Part shown: positions 52,579-61,086 of the stretch, one piece after another | Layout: the number at the start of each line of letters is the position of its first letter | Numbering within the stretch: position 1 is the stretch's first letter | DNA from: Bifidobacterium breve | GTDB lineage: Bacteria; Actinomycetota; Thermoleophilia; Solirubrobacterales; Solirubrobacteraceae | Direction: 5' to 3' | Assembly: GCA_945889475.1 (NCBI GenBank) | Contig: CAMDBT010000005.1 | Coordinates: 38,821-102,820 of the forward strand | Length of the DNA stretch: 64,000 nucleotides | Program-made: the position numbers and the translations under genes | Notes under the pieces: model-generated | What the model was told of the DNA's origin: nothing | The model's database searches: none | What the model saw: the letters and a program-made list of their open reading frames with translations, nothing else

Positions 52579-53022
52579 TTGAGAGAACTCAGCGACATTG
52601 CGGCGGCGCTGGTCGCCACCCTTGGCGTGCTTGGAACCCTAGCTGGCGCGTGGGCTTGGTGGCAGGGATCGCTGGAGCGCAGCTTCTGGATTCTCTGGCG
52701 CATGGCGCAGCTTTCAACGACGGTCTTGGCGGCCGTCACGCTGATTGTTTTCGTCTCCGGTTACAAGCCTGCCAGTGGCCTCTTCTGGCTCTACATGCTG
52801 CTGCCGATCGTGGTCTCGATCATCGCTGAGCAGCTGCGCGTCGCCTCAGCCGACGCCGTGCTCAGCTCACGCGACCTCGAAGACGCGCAGGCGGTCGGCG
52901 ACCTACCAACCGACGAGCAGCAACTTGTCGTCTTGACGATCGCTCACCGAGAGCTCGCGGTAGCCGCGACCGCCTGCCTAGTGATCGCATTCCTTGCTCT
53001 GCGAGTAATAGCGACGGCCTGA
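52579..53022 (+). CDS. small membrane protein of unknown function
   Basis: 147 residues from a TTG (no ATG in frame nearby). Four hydrophobic segments: IAAALVATLGVLGTLAGAWAWW, LSTTVLAAVTLIVFVSGY, GLFWLYMLLPIVVSIIAEQL and ELAVAATACLVIAFLALRVI. A polar loop between helices 3 and 4 holds ASADAVLSSRDLEDAQAVGDLPTDEQQ. No family recognised. Divergent from nuoA and upstream of a cytochrome c gene, which suggests but does not show a link to the respiratory chain. Confidence 0.7.
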   Translation: MRELSDIAAALVATLGVLGTLAGAWAWWQGSLERSFWILWRMAQLSTTVLAAVTLIVFVSGYKPASGLFWLYMLLPIVVSIIAEQLRVASADAVLSSRDLEDAQAVGDLPTDEQQLVVLTIAHRELAVAATACLVIAFLALRVIATA

Positions 53023-53087
53023 GCGCCTAGCCAACTTGGCGGGCGGCCAGCCGATCCGGTCGGCTCTCTCGTATTATTGCCTGACGA

Positions 53088-53513
53088 ATGTTGATGCGCC
53101 GCTCGCTACCCCTGCTGATCGTCGTTGCCGCCAGCTTTCTGCTCGCGGCCTGCGGCTCTGAGGGCAACAGCGTCACGGGCCAGTCGGCCGCGATCGAATC
53201 GGGAAGCCAGCTCTTTGCCGCGCGCTGCTCGGGCTGCCACACGCTCAGTGTGGTTGGCGCAGAAGGTTCGGCGGCCGAAGTCTCGAGCGCGGAGAAGACC
53301 AACGGACCGAACTTCAACACCCGCCAGGAGTGCTACGAGAACGTTATCTACGCGATCCAGAACGGGGGCTTCTCCGGCGCGATCATGCCGGCCAACATTG
53401 TCGTCGGTAAGGAGAGCGAGCAGGTAGCTGCCTTCCTCGCTAAATACGCCGGCAGCGAAGCGATGGACCGCACGACAAAATGTCCGGCAACTCCGGCCAC
53501 CGCTGGCGGCTAG
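53088..53513 (+). CDS. membrane-anchored class I cytochrome c (lipoprotein)
   Basis: 141 residues (or 139 from the second ATG). A lipoprotein signal ends in LLAACGS. One haem c motif, FAARCSGCHTLS, is at about residues 43-54. The Met ligand is probably in GAIMPANIVVG. The C-terminal helix is VAAFLAKYAG, as in small cytochromes c. A loop rich in Ser/Ala/Glu follows the haem site. It would carry electrons at the outer face of the membrane. The donor and acceptor are not in the window. Confidence 0.85.
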   Translation: MLMRRSLPLLIVVAASFLLAACGSEGNSVTGQSAAIESGSQLFAARCSGCHTLSVVGAEGSAAEVSSAEKTNGPNFNTRQECYENVIYAIQNGGFSGAIMPANIVVGKESEQVAAFLAKYAGSEAMDRTTKCPATPATAGG

Positions 53514-53534
53514 CCGGAGCAGAACCGGCGCGCG

Positions 53535-54788
53535 ATGCTCGATCTAAAGCGCCTGCGCAGCGAACCGGAGGTTGTCAGAGCGGCGCTCGAACGGCGCGGC
53601 GGCGCTGCCAGCTTGAACCGCGTTATCGAGCTCGACCAGCAGCGCCGCGCACTGCTGCCTGAGCTCGAGGCGCTGCGGGCCGAGCAGAACGCCGCCAATG
53701 AGGCGATCTCGGCAGCCAAGGCGAGCGGCGAATCGGCCGACGGGCAGATCGCCGCGATGAGCGAGGTAGCGGCGCGCGCAAAGGCGCTGGAGGCCGAGCT
53801 TCACGGGGCCGAGGCCGAGCTCGACGAGGCGCTGGCGTTGCTGCCAAACCTGCCCGAAGACGACGCTCCGGCGGAGGACACCGTGCTGCGTGAGTGCGGC
53901 GAGCCGGCGGACTTCGCCTTTGACCCGCGCGATCACCTCGACCTGTCCGGCGAGCGGATCGATATCGAACGCGGCGCTCGGCTCTCGGGTGCGCGCTTCG
54001 CCTATCTGCGCGGCGAACTGGTGATGCTCGAGCTAGCGCTGGTGCGGTGGACCTTGGAGCTGCTCGGCGGCCACGGTTTCGAGCCGGTGATCCCGCCGGT
54101 ATTGGTGCGCGAGGAGGCGCTCCGCGGAACCGGCTTCCTACCCGACACCGAGCAGCAGATCTACCGTCTCGCAGACGATGATCTTTACCTCGTCGGGACC
54201 AGCGAAGTGGCCTTGGCCTCGCTCCATGCCGACGAGATTCTGGAGGCCGAAAAGCTGCCGCTTCGCTACGCAGGCTTCTCGCCCTGCTTCCGCCGCGAGG
54301 CCGGTTCGGCTGGCCGCGACACGCGCGGCATCTTCCGCGTGCACCAGTTCGACAAGGTTGAGATGTTCAGCTTCGTAGCGCCCGAAGCGGCAACCGAAGA
54401 GCACCTGCGGCTGCTGGCAATCGAAGAGCAGATCCTGACCGCGCTCGGCCTCCCCTACCGCGTCGTCGACATTGGACTCGATGATCTGGGCGCATCGGCG
54501 GCGCGCAAGTTCGACTGCGAAGCGTGGCTTCCCAGCCAGCAGCGCTACCGCGAGCTGACCTCAACTTCGAACACAAGCGACTTTCAGGCGCGCCGGCTGG
54601 CGATCCGAATGCGCCGCGAGGGCGGCAAGCCGGAGCTGCTCGCGACGCTCAACGGAACGGCCGTCGCGGTTGGACGAACGATAATCGCACTGCTCGAGAA
54701 CGGTCAGCAGGCCGACGGCTCGGTCGTAATCCCGCAGTGCCTCGTTGACTGCGGCGCCGCGGCCGTGCTGCCGCCCGCCGAGGCTTGA
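53535..54788 (+). CDS. serS: seryl-tRNA synthetase
   Basis: 417 residues, normal length. The N-terminal coiled-coil arm that holds the tRNA-Ser variable arm is seen (LIELDQQRRALLPELEALRAEQNAANEAISAAKASGESADGQIAAMSE...). Class II motif 2 is CFRREAGSAGRDTRGIFRVHQFDKVEMF and motif 3 is GTAVAVGRTIIALLENGQQADGSVVIP. It charges tRNA-Ser. It overlaps the next gene's possible TTG start by four bases, so it is linked with pxpABC. Two tRNA-Ser genes lie 6-8 kb downstream. Confidence 0.96.
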   Translation: MLDLKRLRSEPEVVRAALERRGGAASLNRVIELDQQRRALLPELEALRAEQNAANEAISAAKASGESADGQIAAMSEVAARAKALEAELHGAEAELDEALALLPNLPEDDAPAEDTVLRECGEPADFAFDPRDHLDLSGERIDIERGARLSGARFAYLRGELVMLELALVRWTLELLGGHGFEPVIPPVLVREEALRGTGFLPDTEQQIYRLADDDLYLVGTSEVALASLHADEILEAEKLPLRYAGFSPCFRREAGSAGRDTRGIFRVHQFDKVEMFSFVAPEAATEEHLRLLAIEEQILTALGLPYRVVDIGLDDLGASAARKFDCEAWLPSQQRYRELTSTSNTSDFQARRLAIRMRREGGKPELLATLNGTAVAVGRTIIALLENGQQADGSVVIPQCLVDCGAAAVLPPAEA

Positions 54789-54796
54789 AGCCGAGG

Positions 54797-55543
54797 ATGG
54801 ACCTCAACGCCGACATGGCGGAGGCGAGCGGACCGGAGGGTTGGGCGGCCGACGCAGCGCTGCTCGAAGTCGTGACCAGCGCAAACATTGCCTGCGGCGG
54901 CCACGCAGGCGATCAGCAGACGATGCGCCGCGCCTGCGAGGCGGCGCTGGAGCTTGGAGTGCGGATCGGTGCCCACCCCGGTTACGCCGACCGTGAGAAC
55001 TTCGGCCGCGTCGAGTTGGAGCTTGCGGCGGATCAAATCGTCGAACAGGTCGCCGAGCAGATCGCGCTGTTGGAGCAGATCGCCGCTGAGGCTGGCGGTG
55101 CGGTGACCCACGTCAAGCCGCACGGCGCGCTTTACCACCGCGCGCTTCGCGACGCAGAGCTGGCGCCGGCGCTGGCCACCCTCTTTGCCTACATGGACCG
55201 CGCTCCCGTTGTGCTGGCGCCGGCGCGTGGGGCGCTGACCGCTGCCGTGCGAGAGCGCGGCCTTCGCTGCGCCGCCGAAGGTTTCGCCGACCGCGCCTAC
55301 GATGGCGCCGGGCTGCTGGTGCCTCGCGAACAGCCGGGCAGCGTCCTCACTGCGGGCGCAGCGATCGAGCAAGCAGTTCTGCTGGCGCGTGAGGGAAAGG
55401 TGGTTGCCAGCGACGGCACTGAAGTAGCGTTTGAGGTTGATTCGATCTGCGTCCACGGCGACACGCCCGGCGCGCTCGAGCTGGCGCGCGGGGTTCGCAG
55501 CGCGCTTGGCGACGCCGGGATCGAAGTGAGGGCTTTCGTTTGA
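54797..55543 (+). CDS. pxpA: 5-oxoprolinase subunit PxpA (LamB/YcsF family)
   Basis: 248 residues from the ATG at 54797 (the track uses a TTG at 54785). The family start MDLNADMAEASG... SANIACGGHAGDQQTMRRA and the THVKPHGALYHRA motif are intact. With PxpB and PxpC it cleaves 5-oxoproline (pyroglutamate) to glutamate using ATP, a repair route for cyclised glutamate/glutamine. Its end overlaps the TTG of pxpB. Confidence 0.93.
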   Translation: MDLNADMAEASGPEGWAADAALLEVVTSANIACGGHAGDQQTMRRACEAALELGVRIGAHPGYADRENFGRVELELAADQIVEQVAEQIALLEQIAAEAGGAVTHVKPHGALYHRALRDAELAPALATLFAYMDRAPVVLAPARGALTAAVRERGLRCAAEGFADRAYDGAGLLVPREQPGSVLTAGAAIEQAVLLAREGKVVASDGTEVAFEVDSICVHGDTPGALELARGVRSALGDAGIEVRAFV

Positions 55544-56160
55544 GCAACGCCCGCTCGATCCGCCGCGCTGGCGACCGCTCAGTCCTAATTGAGCTCGATG
55601 GCAATGAAGCCGTCCAGCGGCTCGCGGCCGGGCTCGAAGCTTCCCGTAGTGAAGGGCTCGAGGAGATCGTCCCCGGGCACGAGACGCTGCTGCTGGTTTG
55701 GAGCGAGGCCGCACCGGCAGTAGCAGAGGTCGAGCAGCTGATTTCCGGCGCCGAACGGTCCGCTAAGGCGATCGCGGAGCCAGACCGGATCGCGCTGACC
55801 GTACGCTACGACGGCCCCGACCTGGAGCCGATCGCAGCGTTCTGCGGCCTCAGCACTGAGCAGCTCGTTGCTCGCCACCTCGCCTGCGATTACCGAGTTG
55901 GTTTCATCGGTTTCTCGCCGGGATTCGCCTACCTGCTCGGCGGCGACCCCGCGCTGCAGCCGCCAAGGCTGGCCGAGCCGCGCACCAACGTGCCGGCCGG
56001 GGCGCTCGCGATCGCCGGCCCATACACCGCGATTTACCCGCGCAGCTCGCCCGGCGGCTGGAACCTAATCGGCAGCTGCGACGAGCCGATCTTCAGCGCC
56101 GAGAAAAATCCCCCGGCGCTGCTGACAGCGGGGACGATCGTGCGGCTGGTGGCGAAGTGA
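55540..56160 (+). CDS. pxpB: 5-oxoprolinase subunit PxpB (KipI-like)
   Basis: 206 residues from a TTG that overlaps the pxpA stop by four bases. The allophanate-hydrolase subunit 1 signature FIGFSPGFAYLLGGDPALQPPRLAEPRTNVPAGALAIAGPYTAIYPRSSPGGWNLIG is complete. The N-terminal half has the YRVGFIGF preceding ferredoxin-like fold. It forms a complex with PxpC. Confidence 0.93.
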   Translation: MSNARSIRRAGDRSVLIELDGNEAVQRLAAGLEASRSEGLEEIVPGHETLLLVWSEAAPAVAEVEQLISGAERSAKAIAEPDRIALTVRYDGPDLEPIAAFCGLSTEQLVARHLACDYRVGFIGFSPGFAYLLGGDPALQPPRLAEPRTNVPAGALAIAGPYTAIYPRSSPGGWNLIGSCDEPIFSAEKNPPALLTAGTIVRLVAK

Positions 56161-56165
56161 GCGGC

Positions 56166-57014
56166 ATGATCGAGGTAATCAAGTCTGGCGCGCTGACGAC
56201 GATTCAGGATCTTGGCCGGCCCGGTTTCGCTCAGCTCGGCATCCCCCGCTCCGGTGCTGGCGACCGCGGTTCACTGAAGCTCGCCAACCGGCTCGTCGGC
56301 AACGCTGAAGGCGCCGCCGCGCTGGAGTGCACGCTGATCGGCCCAAGCCTGCTGTTCCACGACGATGCTCTAGTCGCGATTACCGGCGCCGAGATTCCGG
56401 CGCTCCTCGACGGCGAGCAGATGGCACTCAATTCGGCCTTCAGCGCCGCGGCCGGCAGCCTGCTCGAACTCGCGACGACGAGCGCCGGCCTACGGAGCTA
56501 CATCGCGCTGCGCGGCGGGATCGAGGCCGAGCCGGTGATGGGAAGCATGTCCAGCGACCTGCTCAGCGGCCTCGGCCCAGCGCCACTGACCGCCGGGCAG
56601 ATGCTCGCCACCGGGCCGTCGGCCGGTGAGGTACCAGCGATCGGTGTTGCAGCGGTCGCCGCTCCGGCCGACGAGCCACTGCTGCGCGTAATCCCCGGCC
56701 CGCGCGAGGACTGGTTTGGTGATCGGGCGCTGGAGCTGCTCGCTAAGAGCAGCTGGGAGGTGTCATCCGATTCCAACCGCAGCGGCGCCCGCCTGATCGG
56801 CCCCGAGCTGCCGCGTGTCCGCAGCGACGACCTGCTCTCAGAAGGGATCGCGCACGGCGCAATTCAGGTTCCCGCATCGGGCCAGCCGATCATCCTGCTG
56901 GCCGACCACCCGACGACCGGCGGCTACCCGGTGATCGCGGTTATCGCCAGCGCCGATCTTGACGCCGCAGGCCAGCTGCGCCCAGGCCAGCAGCTGCGCT
57001 TCGCGCTCAGCTAG
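56166..57014 (+). CDS. pxpC: 5-oxoprolinase subunit PxpC (KipA-like)
   Basis: 282 residues from the ATG at 56166 (a GTG three codons earlier overlaps the pxpB stop and is also possible). The family start IKSGALTTIQDLGRPGFAQLGIPRSGAGDRGSLKLANRLVGN is canonical, and GQPIILLADHPTTGGYPVIAVI ends the domain. Cyclophilin-like barrel protein; last gene of the pxp set. Its 3' end overlaps that of mscL by eight bases. Confidence 0.93.
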   Translation: MIEVIKSGALTTIQDLGRPGFAQLGIPRSGAGDRGSLKLANRLVGNAEGAAALECTLIGPSLLFHDDALVAITGAEIPALLDGEQMALNSAFSAAAGSLLELATTSAGLRSYIALRGGIEAEPVMGSMSSDLLSGLGPAPLTAGQMLATGPSAGEVPAIGVAAVAAPADEPLLRVIPGPREDWFGDRALELLAKSSWEVSSDSNRSGARLIGPELPRVRSDDLLSEGIAHGAIQVPASGQPIILLADHPTTGGYPVIAVIASADLDAAGQLRPGQQLRFALS

Positions 57015-57387
57015 CGCCGCGCTGTGCGCGCAGCTCGTCGCGGATTTCGGTCAGCAGTTCGATCTCGCTTGCCTGCTCCTCGGTGGCGGCTCCACTGAGC
57101 CGGTTGAGCGTGTTCATCGGCTTGATCACGAAGAAGAAGATCGCTGCCGCGACCGAGAGGAAGGCGATCAGAGCGTTGAGGAAGTTGCCGTAGTTGAACT
57201 GGCTGCCGTGGATCGTGAAGCTGAGGCTCGAAAAGTCAGGCTTGCCGATGATTGCGCCGATGATCGGCGTCAGCACGTCGGCGACGAGCGAGTTGATCAG
57301 CGCCGCGAAGGCCGCGCCGATAACAACCGCTACCGCCAGATCAACCACATTGCCGCGCAGGAGGAAGTCACGGAAGCCTTTGATCAT
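57007..57387 (-). CDS. mscL: large-conductance mechanosensitive channel
   Basis: 126 residues, normal length. The N-terminal amphipathic helix and first pore helix GFRDFLLRGNVVDLAVAVVIGAAFAALINSLVADVLTPIIG are highly typical. The second helix is NALIAFLSVAAAIFFFVIKPMN, and a cytoplasmic helix ends in EIELLTEIRDELRAQ. It opens under membrane tension to release solutes on osmotic downshock. Confidence 0.95.
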   Translation of the reverse strand: MIKGFRDFLLRGNVVDLAVAVVIGAAFAALINSLVADVLTPIIGAIIGKPDFSSLSFTIHGSQFNYGNFLNALIAFLSVAAAIFFFVIKPMNTLNRLSGAATEEQASEIELLTEIRDELRAQRGAS

Positions 57388-57430
57388 CGACCGATTGTTC
57401 CAGCCGCAGTGGACTTATCCGCAGCTGCGT

Positions 57431-58810
57431 TCAGCGCAGCGCAGAAACCTGCAGTGGCTTGCGAGCGCGGCGATCGAGCGCGGCGGCCTTACTCGCTCCA
57501 CCTTCGCTGCGTCCGCCGAAGTAGATGTTCCACGCATTCGAAAAATGCGAGTAGCCGCTCTCGCGCGGCTCGGTCGACACCAACCCGGAGGTCACAGCCC
57601 CGCCGCTGGAAGCGTACGAAGCGTCGTCGCCGGTGCACTGGGGATCGGTCGGCGTCGTCGAATCGACGTAGTAGCCGGTCATCGATAGGCCGACGATGTT
57701 CGTCGCGTGCGAATAAACAATTGTCAGCGTTCCCTGATCGCCGCTTAGCTGCGACCAGGTAGGCGGGCCAGCGACGAGAACATCAGGGCGGCCATCGACC
57801 TTCACGCCTGCTCGGTTGCGGTTGTTGCGATATGTCATCCCGCTTGCTGCGGCTGAGTAATCGAGGAAATCCACGACCTGGGGGATCGCGTGGACGCGGA
57901 GAAAGGTTTCAACGTCCTCGCGGCCCGGGTACATCAGCTCGCGGCGCTCTGTGTAGGGGCCGCTGTTGGCGCCGATGAAGTCGCGGATCGCGCGCACCGG
58001 GCCGACACGATTGGTCAAGAATGCTCCCTCGCCGTCGGAGAATGTCCGCTCGCTGCGACCGCAACTGCCGGCTGAAACCATCGCCTTGTGCATGTCGAGG
58101 ATGTCAACGCCGGTCGACTTCCCGGCACGAATCTTGAGCCGATCCTTCATCCAGCGGTCGGAGAAACCGAGCGAGTAGTTCGGCGTCGTAAGGGTTGACG
58201 CCTCCGGGTTTGGCCCTTCAGCAAGCCGATAGCTGGAGTACGGAAGGCCGGAGGCGAGCGCAAACTTGTAGCTCAGGGGGTGGCTTCCCGCGCTCTGGTC
58301 AACCTTGATCCCTGGGCGCGCCGCGCCGAGCAGCAGGTAGCCGCTAGCGCCGCTGATCGGGTCGCGCACTTTCAGCCACTGGTGCGGGCGGCCGCGAAGC
58401 GCTCGGGGGAGCGCGACGCTGCGCGGCGCCTTGCCGCCCACCGAGGAGCCGAGCAGCGCGAGCTCGTCGTTGCTGTCGAAGCCTAGGTCGTTGTCGGCCC
58501 CGGCTGACATCTGAGCATCGGCGTAGACGAGCGTCTGCTCGCCCGAAGGAAGCGCTGGCCGATAGGCGTTGCCGACATCGAAGAGCTTGCGCTCGTCGAC
58601 CTGTAGCGGGACCTGCCGCAGGCGCCCGGAGGCGTAGCGGTAGGCGAGAATTCGCTGCGGCGACGTACCGAGCAGCGCTGGCACGCGCGCCCCGGCCACC
58701 ACAATCGGGTCGCTCGCGCGCGACGCGGCGATTGATGCCGAGGCCCCTGCCGGCGTCAGCGCGGCAGCGAGCAATGATGAAACGAATATGAACAGCAGAC
58801 TTTTACGCAT
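57431..58810 (-). CDS. exported protein of unknown function
   Basis: 459 residues with a signal peptide (KSLLFIFVSSLLAAALTPAGASA). The mature part starts with a beta-rich region (VPALLGTSPQRILAYRYASGRLRQVPLQVDER), with Asp-rich ADNDLGFDSNDELALLG that could bind calcium. Later segments include SLGFSDRWMKDRLKI, AGSCGRSERTFSDGEGAF, VVDFLDYSAAASGMTYRNN and a C-terminal SHFSNAWNIYFGG. No enzyme motif recognised. It is stand-alone, about 40 bases upstream of mscL on the same strand. Likely surface or secreted. Confidence 0.7.
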   Translation of the reverse strand: MRKSLLFIFVSSLLAAALTPAGASASIAASRASDPIVVAGARVPALLGTSPQRILAYRYASGRLRQVPLQVDERKLFDVGNAYRPALPSGEQTLVYADAQMSAGADNDLGFDSNDELALLGSSVGGKAPRSVALPRALRGRPHQWLKVRDPISGASGYLLLGAARPGIKVDQSAGSHPLSYKFALASGLPYSSYRLAEGPNPEASTLTTPNYSLGFSDRWMKDRLKIRAGKSTGVDILDMHKAMVSAGSCGRSERTFSDGEGAFLTNRVGPVRAIRDFIGANSGPYTERRELMYPGREDVETFLRVHAIPQVVDFLDYSAAASGMTYRNNRNRAGVKVDGRPDVLVAGPPTWSQLSGDQGTLTIVYSHATNIVGLSMTGYYVDSTTPTDPQCTGDDASYASSGGAVTSGLVSTEPRESGYSHFSNAWNIYFGGRSEGGASKAAALDRRARKPLQVSALR

Positions 58811-58911
58811 CGGTCGAGAGTACTAACCCCGCGCTTCGCTAGAAGTTGCGCAATTGAAGCTGGAACAGCGCTCGAGCGCCGCCGCGCGCGTGCAGCTTTC
58901 GAAGCGCCGCG

Positions 58912-59748
58912 CTAGCGCAGCTGGCGCAGGTCGGTCAACGTCGCGGGGCGGTCGCAGCTGCTGAACTCCGGAGGTACGCCGGCCCGCAGCGGCTCGTCGC
59001 TGACCGTTGCCGCGCCAGCGAACGGCCTACTTAAGCTCACCACAACGGTCTGACCAAGAGCCACAAAGAGGGCGACCGCGACGACGGCCAACACGTGTGC
59101 GCGGCCGTGCCGAACGTCTTGCAGCCCTACCGCGACGAGCAGCACGAGGCCAGCCAGCACGATCGCGATCATCATCACGAATGGCACACGCTCGGTCGAA
59201 GCGTTGACTATCTCCCGCCTTGCGATCGAAGCATTGCCAAGCGAACCGAAGAATGCGCCAAAGCCTGGCAGCGCGGTCACCGACGTCGGCCGGATGTCTG
59301 CTGTTTGCTTATAGAGAGCTTCAAGCGCGTCGGTGGTCTGATCGTTCTGCTTCGTCGCGGTAGCTAGCGACGGAAGCTCGTCGCAGACCTCGGACCTGCC
59401 GAACGTCAACAGGCCATTGATCAGCTTCTCCGCGGTCGGCGGCGGCAGCGTCCCGGCGGCAAAGCTAGCGGTAGCTAGGTGGGCTGCCAGTTGCGAGACG
59501 TCTTCCTGTGCATCGCTGACGTTATTCCACTCTTGAACGACTACAAAACCGATCAAGAAGCCGTAGAAGGACGCGACCACGGCGAGCACGTTGCGCACGC
59601 CGTTGACGCTCACCCAGCGCACGTGGCTGGAGACGAACCGTTGGCCGAGCCAGATGATCGCGAGCGCAATCAACAGCCAGACTGACGCAATCACAACGAA
59701 GAGAATTACGGTCGGCAGCTCGGCAAATTCATCTGTCACGATCGACAT
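58912..59748 (-). CDS. DUF4239-like membrane protein
   Basis: 278 residues. Two N-terminal helices (VILFVVIASVWLLIALAIIWLG and NVLAVVASFYGFLIGFVVVQEWNN) precede a soluble helical region. Two C-terminal helices follow (VPFVMMIAIVLAGLVLLVAVGLQ and VLAVVAVALFVALGQTVVVSLSRPFAG). The pattern and the FVVVQEWNNVSDAQEDVSQLAAHL segment fit the DUF4239 (bestrophin-like) family, whose function is not settled. The end after SLSRPFAGAATVSDEPL is typical. Stand-alone gene. Confidence 0.75.
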   Translation of the reverse strand: MSIVTDEFAELPTVILFVVIASVWLLIALAIIWLGQRFVSSHVRWVSVNGVRNVLAVVASFYGFLIGFVVVQEWNNVSDAQEDVSQLAAHLATASFAAGTLPPPTAEKLINGLLTFGRSEVCDELPSLATATKQNDQTTDALEALYKQTADIRPTSVTALPGFGAFFGSLGNASIARREIVNASTERVPFVMMIAIVLAGLVLLVAVGLQDVRHGRAHVLAVVAVALFVALGQTVVVSLSRPFAGAATVSDEPLRAGVPPEFSSCDRPATLTDLRQLR

Positions 59749-59784
59749 CGCGCGAGCGTAACCGATGCCTTGCCGCCGAGGCAG

Positions 59785-59872
59785 CGGAGGGGGCGGGATT
59801 CGAACCCGCGGTCCGGGGTTACCGGACTCCGGTTTTCAAGACCGGTGCATTCGACCACTCTGCCACCCCTCC
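59785..59872 (-). tRNA. tRNA-Ser (anticodon TGA)
   Basis: Read on the minus strand: acceptor GGAGGGG pairs with CCCCTCC, discriminator G, D arm GGCAGAGTGGTCGAATG, anticodon stem CCGGT/ACCGG with loop CTTGAAA (anticodon TGA), long variable arm GTCCGGTAACCCCGGAC, and T arm GCGGGTTCGAATCCCGC. 88 bases; the 3' CCA is not encoded. The long variable arm and anticodon both show serine. Confidence 0.96.
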
Positions 59873-59936
59873 GCGGGGCATTGTGGCAGGAGACGCGCCC
59901 CAATGGCTCGAACCACCGTCCCGTCGCAGCTTGCCG

Positions 59937-61031
59937 CTAGACGGCGGGGATCTGCTGCGTGATGCAGTGGATGTTGCCGCCGCCGAGCAGAATCTCGCGG
60001 CCGGGGACTGCCACCACTTCGCGCTCGGGGAAGAGCTCGGCGAGCTTCGCCATCGCCGCCTCGTCGGTGCGCTGATCAAGCAGCGGCGCGACAATCCGGC
60101 CGTTGCAGATGTAGAAGTTGACGTAGGAGCCTGCTAGCTCATCACCGGCTAGCCGCGGCAGAACTTCGCCGGAAGCGACTACGCCGGCGGCCTCAGCCTC
60201 GCTCATCGGCAGCGGCGAGGGCATCGGCAGCAGCTCCACCTGAAGCGAGCGGCCGCGCGCATCGGTTATCGCCTCCAGCCGCCGGCGAGCATCAAGCGAG
60301 ATTGCGTGCTGCGGGTGGGCGGCTTCATCGGTCCAAGTCAGCGCAACGACGCCGGGCCGGATGAAGCAGGCGAGGTTGTCAACGTGGCCGTCGGTCTCGT
60401 CGCCGAATGTGCCGGCGCCGAGCCAGAGAATCTTCTCAACGCCGAGATAGTCACAAAGGTGTCCTTCGATCTGCTCACGCGTCAGCGATGGGTTGCGGTT
60501 CTTATTCAGCAGGCACTCCTCGGTCGTCAGGCAGGTGCCCTCGCCGTCGACGTGAATCGACCCACCTTCAAGAACTAGTGGCGCCTTGTAGCGCTGATCG
60601 CCTTCGATCTCGATCACCTGCGCAGCGACCTCGATGTCCAGATCCCAGTTTGGGTAGAGGCCGCCGTCACGGCCACCCCAGGCGTTGAACTGCCAGTCAA
60701 CGCCGCGCCGATCTCCCCCGCCGTTTGTTACGAAACTGGGGCCGACATCCCGCATCCAAGCATCGTCGCTGTCTAGCTCGACGATCTCAGCGCTCGCTGG
60801 CAGCAGCGCGCTGGCAGCCTCTATCTGCGAGCCGCGTACGCCGACCCGCAGCGGCTCGGCGGCGGCGATCGCAGCGGCCACCTCGGCGTAGGCCCGCTGC
60901 GCTGGCTGGCCCTGCTCGCGCCAAGCGTCAGGCCGGTGGGGCCAAAGCATCCAGGTCGCCTCGTGCGGCGCAAACTCAGCCGGCATCGAGAAGCCGTCTG
61001 CTGCTGGCGTACTGCTTATCGGATCGCTCAT
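59937..61031 (-). CDS. aguA: agmatine deiminase
   Basis: 364 residues, normal length. The guanidine-modifying fold has EATWMLWPHRPDAWRE, VLEGGSIHVDGEGTCLTTEECLLNKNRNP, GDETDGHVDN (catalytic His/Asp) and the nucleophile Cys in LLGGGNIHCITQQIP near the C-terminus. It hydrolyses agmatine to N-carbamoylputrescine and ammonia for putrescine synthesis. The usual partner, N-carbamoylputrescine amidase (aguB), is not in the window. The gene lies between two tRNA-Ser genes. Confidence 0.92.
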   Translation of the reverse strand: MSDPISSTPAADGFSMPAEFAPHEATWMLWPHRPDAWREQGQPAQRAYAEVAAAIAAAEPLRVGVRGSQIEAASALLPASAEIVELDSDDAWMRDVGPSFVTNGGGDRRGVDWQFNAWGGRDGGLYPNWDLDIEVAAQVIEIEGDQRYKAPLVLEGGSIHVDGEGTCLTTEECLLNKNRNPSLTREQIEGHLCDYLGVEKILWLGAGTFGDETDGHVDNLACFIRPGVVALTWTDEAAHPQHAISLDARRRLEAITDARGRSLQVELLPMPSPLPMSEAEAAGVVASGEVLPRLAGDELAGSYVNFYICNGRIVAPLLDQRTDEAAMAKLAELFPEREVVAVPGREILLGGGNIHCITQQIPAV

Positions 61032-61086
61032 TGGGACGATCTTATGCGCTGCCGCTAACCAGCGAAGCGGTTCGCCGGCAAGCTGC

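Noticed and set aside
54704-55714. 336-residue minus-strand ORF
   Set aside because: Antisense to the serS end, pxpA and the pxpB start; not protein-like.
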